Positions 37,414-50,216 of a stretch of DNA of 64,000 bases are shown here, piece by piece; within the stretch, counting starts at the first letter, position 1, and each line of letters begins with the position of its first letter. The notes beneath the pieces were generated by a model. The model did not search any database, was not told where the DNA came from, and saw nothing but the letters and a program-made list of their open reading frames with translations. The position numbers were made by a program, and so were the translations under genes. Source of the DNA: Marsupella aquatica (taxonomy: Eukaryota; Marchantiophyta); the NCBI GenBank assembly GCA_973895155.1, contig OZ316892.1, forward strand, positions 14,260,001 through 14,324,000. Reading direction: 5' to 3'.

Positions 37414-37647
37414 TATTAGTAACCTCCCGATAGCCGCATATTTCAGACTCCCTAATAGTGTTTTAGTTTTTGCGCGAACCCGATCTTCACTACAGTTCTG
37501 TAATGGACCACTGTTTCAACTTTTGTATTTATTGCGCTAACCTGATCGTCACTTCTGTACTGTAATAATAATGGACACCACTGACCAGTCACCAGTCCTA
37601 CTAGTGACTAGTCCTACGGGACGGAATCGGCCCACACCCATAGGAAC

Positions 37648-37659
37648 CACGTGGTTGAC
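37648..37659 (+). promoter_or_regulatory. G-box (CACGTG) next to W-box core (TTGAC)
   Basis: CACGTG (37648-37653) is followed one base later by TTGAC (37655-37659), about 610 bp before the lipoxygenase ATG. These are typical bHLH/bZIP and WRKY target cores and would suit wound or stress control of an oxylipin gene. Function is inferred from sequence and position only. Confidence 0.35.
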
Positions 37660-38265
37660 TATTCTCCTTGACTCGAATGACCCAATATTTATTTCAGGAT
37701 GTTCGGGACTCCAGGTCCTCCTTGCCACGCGCTCCTGCTCGAGGTCAAGGTCGAGGTCCCCCGATGCTCTATCGCCTACATACATCCAACACTACAGTGG
37801 GCGTGCGAGTTCAGGGGATTGACCTCTCCAGCCATCTTTTCGCTGGACTGTCATTCGTTTCCTGCTCTGAGGTCTAGTAGTGAAACCGCCGTTGAAGCCG
37901 CCTCTGATCCTGTGCACAGATATCAGAAGGTTGCGCTTTTTGGCCCTGCTTAATCATTCACTGCGCAGACAAGAAAATTTAAGGACGCGAGATCTCATTT
38001 CCGTCGAGTCGAGTGAGGCGGATCCTTGGTGCTTCTGCAATTCCAAGATTTCTGGTTTGCCTCGTTTAGAACTCAGTATCGTAGGACAGCTAGTGGAGGT
38101 CATTCTGATCGAGCTACATCGCGTGGTTTCGTTCAACCAATATCACCGAAACTTAGTCTGTCTCTGCGTTGATGGGCCAGATTTTTTTCCGTGAGGACTA
38201 GTCAATTTCAATTTGAAGGAGGAGGAGCTCTGTTGTATGGGCGTGTTGCAGGTCTGATCTCGAAT

Positions 38266-41200
38266 ATGGCGCTGACAGTAGACAAGACGTTACAATGTTC
38301 CATCTCACGACAGCTCCCTGTTGGGATCGAGAAAATTCGTCCTCCCAGACGGTTGTCATCTCGGAACACCCACAATCGGACGACTACAAAGAGAGGAGTA
38401 TTTTGCTCGGCTCAAAGCGATGTGCAGACGAAGGAATCGTTGCTGACATCTGTAAGCTCTGAAAATGGTTCGACTCTTTCTCAGTCTCCCAATAGAAGGG
38501 TAGGCGACGGCACCCTGAGCTTACGGGCGATGATTACAATCAGGAAGAAGCGTGTCGTAGACGGCGATGATATGGCGGCCGAACGCATGGATGCTGTCGC
38601 CGATCTTCTCGGACAAAGCGTCACACTGCAGCTGATTAGTGTGGACATTGATCCAGGTATATATTCGGCTGTCAGTCCGGCCGTCGAACGGCCATCCTAA
38701 TATCGTTCGGCTTGTGTGTCAATGCTATTGTTCAAAACTTTTCCGCATGGTTTTTGCATTTTTGTGGGAGCAGCGATTTCAATGTGCCATGAACTGGCTT
38801 GCGCGACTGCTTATTCCTGGAATTGTTGAAGTCTTCTTCATTGAAAAGGTAGAAGTTGACTGGTCTCGTAGTTCGTTTCGTGAATGTTAGGTTCCCAGTA
38901 TACCCTGACATACGTATCAGGAATCCAGGTGGAGAAGTTCCTCCAAGCTGGCATCCTGGAAAGCCCTCCAATGTTTATGAAACATACTTAGTAGACTATT
39001 CTTGGTTCAGCACCCACCAATTTCGCTTTAGAGGCTTTTGATGCTATGGACAGTTTTCCGCATGTAGATCATGGTTTCGTTCTTATTGTCAGAAGGACTG
39101 CTTGGTCTAACATTAATTAGGAGCCCAATAAGGGGAGAGCGATCCGGCGGTCCCGCAACTGAGATTGTAAATTGTGACCCATTGTCAAACAAGGCAGCAA
39201 TGATTTCTGTAGACAAGTAGTTCTGTCCTGAAATTCTCTTACCAGTGTCATAAATGTGATCTATTTTGAAAAGTAAACTTCGTTCCTTAGGCTATATTAT
39301 AACCTCCATTGATAAAAACACCTTCCATTCAAGGTTGAGTTTTTGAATTGACATGTTTCAATCTGCTCGATGGCCACGATTGGTGGCAGTCACAGGGGTG
39401 GGGAAACGAAGCCAAGCCTCAAGCATAAAGGACTGGGCATCCAATGTGTTCGCCGTGGCAGACAAAGTGCAATACACGTCCGAGTTTGTCATTGACAAGT
39501 CCTTCGGTATTCCTGGGGCCCTCATTATCACCAACAACCACCGGAATGAGTTCTTCGTAGAGTCTGTATCTCTCCAAGGCCATCCATCTGGGACTGTGCA
39601 TTTTCCTGCTCACACCTGGGTTCCTTCTCAGCAAAAGAATCCAGCACCAAGGGTGTATTTCAGTAACAAGGTTTGGCTTCTGAGATTTAAATTAGCTGCA
39701 ACTTTCTCTTTATACAAAACTGGCCTTGACCTACAAGGTTACCTTCAGTTGTCAGATACTCTTGCGCTGACCAGCAGGTAGAAAAGGATATGGTTTTCCG
39801 TTCATGCAGAGGAGTGTTTTGAATGGGGAGTCTTCTGAGGTAACTAAGACCGTCGCCATTTTTTAAGTTTTCTTTGGTGCGAAAACAGAGCACTATTGAA
39901 AGTAATGAACACCGTGGAAACCATGCGCAGGTGTACCTTCCATCATCAACTCCGAAAGGACTACGAGACTTGCGTGAACAGGATCTGATGGCTTACAGAG
40001 GGGATGGTAAAGGAATTCGTAAAGAGTGGGAGAATGTTTACGACTACGATGTATATAATGATCTGTGTGATGTGGACACAAACGAAACATTTGTCAGGCC
40101 TATTTTGGGTGGATCCAAAGACTATCCATACCCTCGCCGTAATCGCACAGGACGACCTCCTGCCAAAACAGGTACTGCGGCTCAACTTCTAAAGGATTTT
40201 TGTTTCGCACTTCGGACTTTGGATTCGGAATTTTATATTTTTTTCACATCCATGTGAGCTGCAACAGATCTCAATAAATTTTCAAGTTGACTGCTGACTT
40301 GAATGACATCTGACGTCTCACTTCCGTTTGCGTTTCTCCATTGAGGTGCAATGTTAGTTACTGTAGTGACGAAGTTTTCCATCTCCAATTTAACCAGCGT
40401 TTGGTGACCGATTGCAAGCAAGAAATCTGGATCGGCCTATGTACTTAAATATGTTAACTTTGTAGTCAGGACCATCTAGTGTAGTTTAGCAAGATGTTGA
40501 GTTTTTAAGTATTCTCCCAAGCTTGCATTTGTGGTTTCTTGTGATCTGGACAGAAAGGATCCCTGCGAACGAGCTGGTAAACTTGCACTTGGTCATGGCC
40601 ATGACGTCCTGACTAAATGGAATAGCTCATATCTGTCTGCAAGTTTTCAAACATGGGATACGAGGTTTAATGAAATATCCATAAGCCGTGATCGCAATGT
40701 GCAGATCCTTCTAGGGAAAGCAGACTGCCAGACCCAAGTATACCATACGTGCCGAGAGATGAAGCTTTTGAACCTATCAAGCAGCAGTGCTACTTGAGTA
40801 CTGCTTTAAGAGGCCTAGTCCAGCAACGTGTCCCTGACCTTCGTGACCACTTTCGTGGTTCCCGTGATGAGTTTGACAGCTTTGATGAAATAGACCAGCT
40901 TTATAGTGAGGGAGTTCAAATAAAGGACAAGAATGATACACTACAGAATGTCCTCGAAAGTGTGAGAGACCTACCTATGTTTTCAATGCTACCAGACACT
41001 GTCAAGGTATTGGTGAATGCAGTCGCGGATCAACCAAAAGATGTCTTCCAATATCCACAACCTCAGCTACTCTCCAGTAAGTTTCCTCACGTAATCCTAG
41101 TTTGCTCTAAATGATTCAGATTCTTGTTATTGGTACGAAGGCTATGAAAACTTCTTATAATCCTTTGATGTGTATTTGTTGTCGACTTTCTCCATGTAAT

Positions 41201-44200
41201 GCTGACGAAACTGAACAAATCGTTCGAGTCCGCAGAGCAAAGAAAACAATACCTTTGTTTCCAGAAGCACAATGCTTGTTGCTAGTTTTGAGTGCCCAAA
41301 TTAAATCAATAAAATTTGGATCTTATCTCAATTGTACTTAAATAGAACAAGGTTAAATCAAGTTTCATGTTGGGTGCAGGGGATAAATTTGCATGGATAC
41401 AAGATGATGAGTTTGGACGTCAAACCCTAGCTGGACTAAATCCGTGTTCCATCAAACGCCTACAGGTCTTAACGACTGCTTGTCTGATTACTGTTGGGCT
41501 TCCCTCTGATGACCTGAAAATGGGATGGGATATGGTCAGACATTGCCTTCAAACATAAAAGCTGTGCTTTTAAAGATTCTCTGTGTATTAGTGAGCAAGA
41601 CTGAATGATGATCTTCTACTGCAGGAATTTCCACCAGTGAGTACACTGGATAATGTTGAGCTTTATGGACCACGGGAGTCGGCCATTGAACCCCACCATA
41701 TATTGGGTAGACTGGATGGCTTGTCTATTGATGAGGTGCCTTTCTCCTTTGTGAAATTTTGAATTTTCTTTGTTGTTGGAAAGCCTGATGAAGAAGACCC
41801 TGGTATTGTTTTATATTTAGAGCCAAGGTATGCATGTAAAAATTGTCATAATATTCTTTACGTGGTTACAATAATTTTGATGAGCTTGTGATCATGTGCC
41901 AAGTGAAGCCTCCTTAGTTATAACAACAGAACTGTGTATTGTTTATGGGGTGCTCTTGGGATGCAGGCTCTCAAGCAGGGAAGGTTGTTTATCCTGGACT
42001 ACCACGATCTCTTCATGCCTTATATAAATAAAATCAACGCTCAAGTAGGACGACAAGGTTATGCATCACGCACTCTCTTCTTCCGAACAACGGACGGCAT
42101 CCTTACACCTCTGGTCATCGAGCTTAGCCTGCCTTCACCAAACCTTTCACGTCAAGTATTCGTTCCTGACAGCAACTGGTTGTGGAAACTAGCTAAGGCA
42201 CATGTCAACTGCAATGATGTTGGCTATCATCAACTTGTTAGCCATTGGTAAATTATTCTCTCTTTTCCATAACCTTCTGCCAATTGAGAAATTTTTATCC
42301 GGATTTTTGTGCTGGTCTCTCTGGGACAAGTTCTTCCCTGTTACATCCCAGGGCACGAGATCTTATCTAAAACCATTCCAGTAAATATACAATGAAATCT
42401 GACGCCTATTTATTTGCGGACTCCAAATTCGATGAAGACAGTAACTTTTAGCTGATTGGATTGCAGGGTGCGGACTCATGCTTCCGTGGAGCCTTATGTT
42501 ATCGCTACAAATCGTCAGTTGAGCCCATTGCATCCTATCTTCAAGTTGCTTCACCCTCACTTCCGTTACACTTTGGAGATCAATGCAGCAGCACGCCAAA
42601 GCTTGATTTGTGCTAACGGGGTCATTGAAAAATCCTTTTTACCTGGTAAGTACGCAATGGAAATGAGCTCAGCAGTTTATGCTGCGAAATGGCGATTCGT
42701 TGACGAAGCTTTACCACAGGAACTCATTTCAAGGTTTGTTCTTCTCTTCACATCTTTTTCACTGGACTGACGATGAGTGATTTTATTACTTAGATCTTAT
42801 GGAAATTGCAACAGCAGAAAACGAGACTGAAACAGAAATAGCAAACACCCCTTAAACGTGTCTGTTAGACCAGGAGCCTAGGAGGGAATAGCTGGCTGTG
42901 CTGAAGGAACTCATCTTACTTCGAAGATGAGTTGCACGTTTTGAAAACCTCTGAATGCTCAGCTTCTCAAGTGGGAGGTGAACACATGGTTGAAGTCTGA
43001 GGTCTGAAGTCTGAATACTGCAGCAAAATACTTGGATGAATGAATAAATTGATTTGTAGAGTGTACGGAGGCCCAATGTGGCTCTGCACAGAAATCACGA
43101 AGTATGAAATGGTAAAAATTGAAACCGTTAGGGACAAGAGTGTGCTAAATGTGGTATTTAATAATTAGTCTGCAAGGGAGTGATGCAAATAACTATTGCA
43201 TGTAATAAAGCAGTCAATCGGATTCCAATCGTCTGAGTAATGCGTGAAATGGATATTATGCAGATGCTTCGTATGTCCGAACTCTAAATGATTTACATTC
43301 CTCTGGATCGGAAGCAAGTGTATCTGGTTCCTGTGATTTAAATCATTGATATACCTGAGTTTTTAATTTTTCGTTAAGCGTGTGCAACAACAAAAAATGT
43401 TAACAGATCTTACATTTCAGAAGCATAGGTAATGTTATTTTTTTACGAGAATTGAATAGCACAGCATGTGAAGATCAGTGATGGTACTTACTGGTTCCAG
43501 GTATATTCGCTAATTAAGGGCAACATTTCAGGATGGAGCTCCTATCTCTCACTCACTAGTTGCTATTGTGAGCTTGATGATTGCAGGCCTCTGTTTTAGC
43601 TTGTCCTGCCAGGAGGGTTTTGGTGAAGGTTACGCACTGAGATTTTAATTGTTGGACATGTTTGGTCTTTCCAGGGGTGTGGCAGAGGAAGACCGGACAT
43701 CACCGACTGGCGTGAAATTACTCATTGAAGATTACCCATATGCCAATGATGGTCTACTTGTGTGGGCTGCAATTGAGTCTTGGGTGACTGACTACATTCG
43801 AATCTACTATAAGACCTCTGAGAGCATTGAAGAAGACGAAGAGCTCCAAGAATGGTGGGAAGAGATAAGAACACGTGGCCACGCAGACAAGAAAGACGAG
43901 GAATGGTGGCCTAAGCTAGAGACTGAGCAAGACCTCATCCGAATCTTGACAACCATAATTTGGGTCACTTCTGGTCTTCATGCAGCCGTCAACTTTGGAC
44001 AATATGATTATGCTGGCTATATGCCTAACAAACCAACTCTTATGCGAAGGCATATTCCTCAGCCTGGTACCCCAGAGTACACCGAATTTCTAGCCGATCC
44101 CCAGCTGTTCTTCCTCACGAGTTTGCCAAGCCAATTGCAAACCACGGTGTTGATGGCCGTATTGGAGTCCTTGTCCACTCATTCTCCTGACGAGGAGTAC

Positions 44201-44428
44201 CTGGGATCTGATACGTACCCCAACTGGTTTGGCTGCCCTGAGGCAGTTAAGGCATTCAAAGTCTTTCAAGAGAAAACGCGAGATAATGCACAAGAAATCC
44301 ACAGAAGAAATGGAGATCCTCAACTGAGGAACAGGAATGGTGCAGGGATCGTTCCTTACGAGCTTTTGTTACCTTGGTCAGGGCCTGGCATCACTGGTAA
44401 AGGTATTCCTAACAGCATTTCAATATGA
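38266..44428 (+). CDS. LOX: Lipoxygenase, probably plastid-targeted
   Basis: Dioxygenates polyunsaturated fatty acids to hydroperoxides, the entry step to oxylipins. Nine exons join in frame to 916 residues: 38266-38656, 39396-39670, 39931-40171, 40732-41076, 41380-41465, 41625-41735, 41967-42247, 42467-42733 and 43675-44428. The first 60 residues or so are Ser/Arg-rich, like a plastid transit peptide. A PLAT domain follows ([33 protein letters not shown]), then [39 protein letters not shown] and the catalytic domain. Iron ligands are all present: His571 and His576 (HQLVSH), His768 and Asn772 (HAAVN) and the C-terminal Ile916 (GIPNSISI). An in-frame ATG at 38191 would add 25 residues; 38266 is preferred because it gives a transit-like start. 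Intron 1 (739 bp) holds only chance ORFs. Regiospecificity cannot be read safely. Confidence 0.96.
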
Positions 44429-45262
44429 GTCGAGTCTGCATACGTGTTCGTTCCTGTAGAGTTTCGCAGCTGCAGTTTTGACTATGGCGGCTCACCCTGT
44501 TTTTTGAGGATTCAGTGCTAGTTGTATTTCATAGAATAGATAGAATAGAATAGAAAAGAATGAGAAACGCAGGTGAAACCATATGCCCTTAAGAACCCTT
44601 GAAATGTCAAATTAACATACTTGGGGGGGCATATTTCCTTGCCCACTGTTGGGATTTACAATTAGGAAATCCATCCAGAGAAAGCAGCAACCTAAGGTGG
44701 CCTAGAAGGTACCATCAGTACCTCTAAAGTACGATCCCGACTATCCCTCCTTTGGACATAAAGCTTCCACTGAAAAGGTGATGATTCCCGACTGGTTTCA
44801 CACTGGAAAGTAGGTCGTGAACCTAGCTTCTCTTCGCGCCTCACTAAAGGAGTTGTATTACAGCTGATGACAAACAAAGCAATATTATGTACAAACTCTT
44901 TGTTCCCTGACTGAAATGGCTTTCGTTCTGTACGTTGACCTTTTCCGACTCCTTGTGAATTGGGCGTTCAAATTTCGATGCATGTGCACACACTTTGTGC
45001 CAACCTAGCGTATTGTAGCAAGTGAAGAGAATCGAATGTGATCAAGGCAGTGGGTGATCAACGCAGTGGAAGTAATCACTTACGGTAGGTCTCTTAGCTA
45101 TTTCTTGAACAAGATTGACAAGAACTTTTGAGTGAATAAGAAAGTAGCTACAGTAGATAATATCCCAAATAACAGGTTCAGTGTCTACAATAATAATAGC
45201 ATTTGTACAAGAAGAAGTTGGAAAACAATCACTAGTACTCAAAAGGCTTTGACAAGCCTTAG
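44429..45262. other. Lipoxygenase 3' flank
   Basis: Likely 3' UTR then spacer. A TAGAA-rich microsatellite occurs at about 44531-44560. No gene supported. Confidence 0.5.
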
Positions 45263-45271
45263 CATTCCACT

Positions 45272-46007
45272 CTGGTATATGCTTAATAGACCCCCAAAGT
45301 TGATCTTTTATCCAGTAGACCCTCTGACCTTTTTTGTGAAATGTTCTTGTATGGGGCATTATACCGTATAAAGTGGAATATGAGAATGTGAACCCAGTTT
45401 GTGGCCGCATAACTGTGTACTGAGACTCTTAGGGATGTTAGTTGTTGGAGACGACAATGCCTCTGCCAGTGTGCATCCTTGGCGGAGAGGGGATCTTTGT
45501 GAAGTGGACATTCCTAAATGTGACAGGTTACCACCACGGGATAGAGCGTGCCCAAGCAGGAGGCCGCAATCGCTCATGGATTCAATATGTGGCCAGGATA
45601 CTTGATGAGAAGCCGAAGGTCGAGCCAAAGGTGTGTAAGAATTTAACGTTGTCAATGGTCGTTCCTGTTACTTTACTGTTTATCCTTGTGTGTCCACTTC
45701 CAATCACGGCCATGTTAATGGCTGCTTTGTTGAAAATATGTACGCAAAGTGTCGTCAATTGTTGGCAGTAGAGGCACCCCTAAACCGAAACGACGCCCAC
45801 ATCCACATCCTTTGTAATCCCAAAAGCATTTGAATCCATGCAGGCAACATGACTGCGGCGTACCATGGGTTCAAATCTTAGCAAACTTAAGTTCACCATG
45901 GTCAACTCTCACAGTAGTGCTCCTCACAAGAACTGTCTGTAAGAAATAGTCAGAGTGGATCCATTGGGTAACAAATGAACTTTGGGGTTTATCAAGCATG
46001 TATTTTT
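45272..46007. mobile_element. Second, diverged element of the 20-kb MULE-like family
   Basis: The left end (GGTATATGCTTAATAGACCC) matches the 20-kb TIR. The right end, inverted, aligns with it over about 55 bp (ATGCTTGATAAACCCCAAAG against ATGCTTAATAGACCCCCAAA, then TTA(T/C)CCA and ACTCTGAC). The interior at about 45430-45660 on the plus strand aligns with the minus strand of the 20-kb element: TTAGGGAT, GTTGGAGA, AGAGGGGATCT, GAAGTGGACAT, TGTGGCCAGGATA and GTGTGTAAGAATTTAA-type landmarks are shared. Its open frame (MPLPVCILGGEGIFVKWTFL, then NVTGYHHGIERAQAGGRNRS and WIQYVARILDEKPKVEPK) is intact to a donor-like GTGTGT. CATTCCACT at 45263 and CATTGCACT at 46021 may be an imperfect target duplication, but the right boundary is unclear. 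Confidence 0.6.
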
Positions 46008-46029
46008 TATCTTTCCTAACCATTGCACT

Positions 46030-49000
46030 CTATGATTTGAGGAGGTGGGAGTGGAAAAGAACTTGGAGGACAACTCAGAGAACTTGCACACTGGTGGCCC
46101 TCAGGTCAAGTCCACCATCGCCTGCACTAGGCATCACTATCATGTCCGTGAATCATGTGAATCCGACAGTTGGCGGTTTATTGTGCATGTGCCCTTCAAC
46201 AAGGGCGTCTAGGCCTCATTTAGCCACCCCAATATACCCATCTAAAGGCCCAGAAGAATGCTGATTAGATCAGATGGCCATCAACAATTCCTTGGGAAAA
46301 CATTTGTGTATGCTGACCCATATTGGCCAGCTGGTGAGATTGCATATAATTATAAAAAGTAGAATGAGGTAGGGTGGCCACTAGCCTAAGTAACTCAAAA
46401 TCTTGCCACTGACCTTCAACTTACCTCGTTCTACTTTTCCTTTATTACAAGAACACAGCATTAGGATTTTGACCTGACCACTTTATCCCAACTTGTCTAG
46501 TTTAATTCAGTTATTGGATTCAAATTTTTAATCAGTTTGTAACACAAGAAGCTTAGATTATTTTATAATTGAACGTTAATTTCACCAGCACACTTTGTGA
46601 ATCAACCTCTCCCTTGACTCCTCCCTTGCTATTTTTGGGCTATTTCCTTGACCCACTGATCCAGATGAATGGGGGATTTTACCCTCCAACTTCTTTGCTC
46701 ATGGTAGATTATAGACAGTTTCACAAGCCAAGAAAGAGAGTTTGCTCTCATTCTGCTCCAAAATTCCATCAAAGGATCCCACTGGTGGTTTTCTGGAAAC
46801 TATTCCCTCTTGCCCCTATTCTCCTTAGCTCATACTCTTGATTATGCACTCAGGCAGGAATTTTTGACTCCTCACTCACATCACAAAAATGATTTTGTAT
46901 CGTTTTGATGATTATTGAATGTAGAATATGAGGTCTCTTCTGTGACCCTCAAGCAATAATGTTCACCTAAAATATTGGATATACAATTATAATGACATTA
47001 AAGATACATTATATTAGATGTTAACATCCAAAACACTTGTCAATACAACATATTTTTCTTTACCAATAGTTAATTGGATATCAAATGAATATGCAAACCA
47101 CTTTTGTCATGCACACCGTCCCATTCTACTCATGATTCTAACCAGACCAATGGTTTGCATGCATTCACAACACTGAGCAATCACAATCACACTTTTAGTT
47201 CCTTTTGAATTCATTGGTACTTGATTTTACAATATCTTACTAAGTTACCCTCCAAAACTGCATCTCTTGCTGCATGTTATGGTTGCAAAGGTGTCTTCAT
47301 TTTGGTTCAGTAGTTGTTGCTGCGAATATGTTATCACTTTGGTTGATGATGTTATTACAAAGGTGATGTTATCCCATTCTCAAATTTCAGTTTGTTGCAA
47401 AACTGCTGTCATTGTTGGGGAGGGTTATGGGCACCAAAAGATATATACCCCTTTAATTTTCTCCCCTCCCCTCCCCTCTCCTAGTTCCTTTCTCTTATAT
47501 GTCTCTTATATGCATGGGGGTTGCAGAGGGACTTGAGGGTGGCTGAGGATTGCAGAGGGCGGGTGAGCAAGGCGGAGGGCAGGTGGATGAGGCATGTGAG
47601 GGATTAGGAAGGTGTTTTGGGCAGATCTGTTGATGTGGGAAAAACACCTTATCACTGAATGACCATGATTTGTTTCCACCCAATTGCTTTTTGTAAACAG
47701 ACCCCTGAAGAAAAAGTGGTAGAATTGGATGTTATTCTCTAATTTGTTTGCATTTAAAATATGGAAAGTGAGATTGTCAGCTTTTAAATAAATGATATTA
47801 TTTCCCCGTGGTAGCAATAGTCTCAACCCATTGGTGGTGTGGTCCACAAGTATGTATCATTCTCTTCTCGTAATTCCTGGCTGGTGCGTTTTTAGGCCTA
47901 TGAAATCCAATTCCCATTTTCTAGAATAAGTACGTCACAATGATTGGGTGTAGCTCTTGGTTTTCCTGTAAAGGCCCACCATCTGACACTGATCACAGTC
48001 AAGCCTTTTGATATTCATGTATATTCATGTATGGCCTAGTGCATTATTTTTCTCCCACCATTAAGACCTGCTGCAAAACCTTGCAGTTTACTTATCAGTC
48101 AGTGCTGAAGTGCCCTCCTCGTCTCCGTCAGGGGTAGCCCTCAAAATAGTCAGTTGTGCATCCACAGGAACCTCTCAGTCTCATAAGAATGGTATCGGCT
48201 GCCTTCTGACAAGTGACCCAATAAATACGTCAGTCTCAAGGGGGTCAGTTTTTGTTAGGCCACCCCCAATCACCGATATAATTGTGAGTTGTTTGTGTAA
48301 GTACCCCTAACCGAATCATGTGATGACATGTGATATTTCTGAACTTTAAAATATCACCACACCTTACCCCGCACCTTACGCTATTAAGTACATAGTCAAA
48401 AACAAATCCCCAATCTCACATGTTGTCAAGTATAAATCCTATAATAATTACTCTAAGTGGTAGAATAGATTGATTTTGCTATGGGGTGCCTACAACTTAG
48501 AAATCCTTTCCCTTATGGGTTCGGAATTGACCACAAAAACCATATCAATACTAATTAAATGTCACTTGTTAACAAATAGGCGTAAAGGGGAAGTTTCATT
48601 CTGCAGCTAATTGCTCATATTATTGATTCTTTTATGTTCACATTTTGATTTTGAGAAACGTCTAATGTGATTGATTCAAAAAATTTCCAGTAGAAAGTAT
48701 ACCTGGGTTTTGGCTTTTTATCTGACTTCAATCTGCTCCATTGATTTCTATTTGCATATACCTATTCTCATCAAAATAGTCAGACCTTCAATCTCGTCAA
48801 AATGCAATGCAAGATTGTCTCTCCTTCTCTCTTTCCTTGTTTGATAAGTCTTTCTGTTCCTCAAAAGCTTCAATCACAAATTTAGCTGCATCCTTTCATG
48901 ATTGTATTCTCCGCCCAGACTGTTTTGTGCACTACAATGCTTTTAAAAATATCATCAATCATTAATCAAAGGGTTTGCCAGAAACAGTTTAAAAACGCTT

Positions 49001-49830
49001 TGCAGGGTTTCTACAGTTCTTTGCAGTTGACCTTGACCCTCATCATGGTCAATCTATGGGCACACTAAATGGTAGCTTTCTACATGGCAAGAATGACTTA
49101 TTCCCCAATTATGATCTTGCTATCTACTAGAGAAGAAAATTTATTTAGTGCAATTGATATATATAGCATACTCATCATGGAAAATACTTGATATTTTGTC
49201 TTGTAGTGATATTATCTTGTAGTGATATGTAAGTGGATCAAATATGAGAGTAAAACTAGAATAGGACATGCAAAGAGAAGCACATAATGACCAATGAAGG
49301 TGCTATGACACAAAGGCACTAGGATGTGTGTACTTAATTCAACTGCCTTATTAATGACACTCAATTCAATAAAATACACAAACTTAGAGAAGAAAGTCAT
49401 GAGGGGAACTTAAGACACCATGTGTTCATGGTTTATTTCATGGTTTATTTAGAATCATTTTTTCTTTCATGAGAAAAACTTAAAAACTTTGTTCAAGTGA
49501 TGGAATTGAAGTCATTGTGAATAAAAATTAAGAGGGCTGCCAAAATGAGTTCAAAATTCTCTAAGATACCAAAAATTAAAGGGGTTAAAAAATTAATTAA
49601 AATATATATAATACAAAGGATGCCCCTTGATAAGGCACATTGAAATAAAAACACATGACACAAAAATTATGAATAAGACTAAATCTGAAAAGTGCATTCA
49701 CCATATTATAGGAGACAATATCTATGCACATTAATGAATAATCCTGAGTGTAGGACCAGGGATTGGAGGCCACTTCCCACTGCCCATAGCCATTTCCCAT
49801 CCGTGATATAAATATAAGTACAAATGATGC
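46030..49830. other. Spacer; no supported gene
   Basis: AT-rich, with ORFs up to 113 codons and no domains. A C-rich run (CCCCTCCCCTCCCCT) is at about 47463-47477. Nothing else could be supported. Confidence 0.45.
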
Positions 49831-49832
49831 TA

Positions 49833-50214
49833 CACTGTTCACCGTAATTAGTGTGAGTAACACTAATTCGAGAGCGCCCATTTTCAGGGTCTACTCGTGA
49901 ATTAGTGTTAGTCACACTAATTTTGTGCTAACACTATTTTCGCGCACATGAATTAGTGTTACTATGGTCTTAAAAGTGGCAAAATACAAAGAAAAAAACT
50001 ATTTTAAAAAATCCACAACAATTAGTGTTACTTTGGACTAGAGATCATCCATTTTTTACAAGCAATTTAAACTAAACTGAAAAAAATTCATTTTGAAAAC
50101 CGACAAAAATTAGTGTTACTTGGACTCAAAATCATTTTTACCAAAATTAGTGTTAGTAACACTAATTTTGTACTAACACTAATTCTTGCATAACACTAAT
50201 TACGGTGAACAGTG
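49833..50214. mobile_element. 382-bp MITE / foldback element with AATTAGTGTTA motif
   Basis: The left end CACTGTTCACCGTAATTAGTG is exactly inverted at the right end (CACTAATTACGGTGAACAGTG), with TA immediately outside both ends. The match can be extended to CTAC...GTAG (25 bp). Inside, the 11-mer AATTAGTGTTA or its complement recurs many times in both orientations (for example near 49892, 49951, 50021, 50107 and 50148). It has no coding capacity. Superfamily is unclear: TA flanks suggest Tc1/mariner, while the CACTG terminus recalls CACTA elements. Confidence 0.8.
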
Positions 50215-50216
50215 TA

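Larger units (their letters stand above)
36260..38265. other. Spacer and lipoxygenase 5' region
   Basis: 36.3-37.4 kb is AT-rich spacer with a duplicated block. From about 37.55 kb base composition shifts to promoter or leader-like sequence ahead of the lipoxygenase. No gene supported. Confidence 0.5.

Noticed and set aside
38703-39216. ORFs on both strands within lipoxygenase intron 1
   Set aside because: Lipoxygenase exons join in frame without them; no domain and no consistent splice signals.
47463-47480. C-rich run that could form a quadruplex on the minus strand
   Set aside because: Only three clear runs of four; weaker than the tract in the KEA intron.
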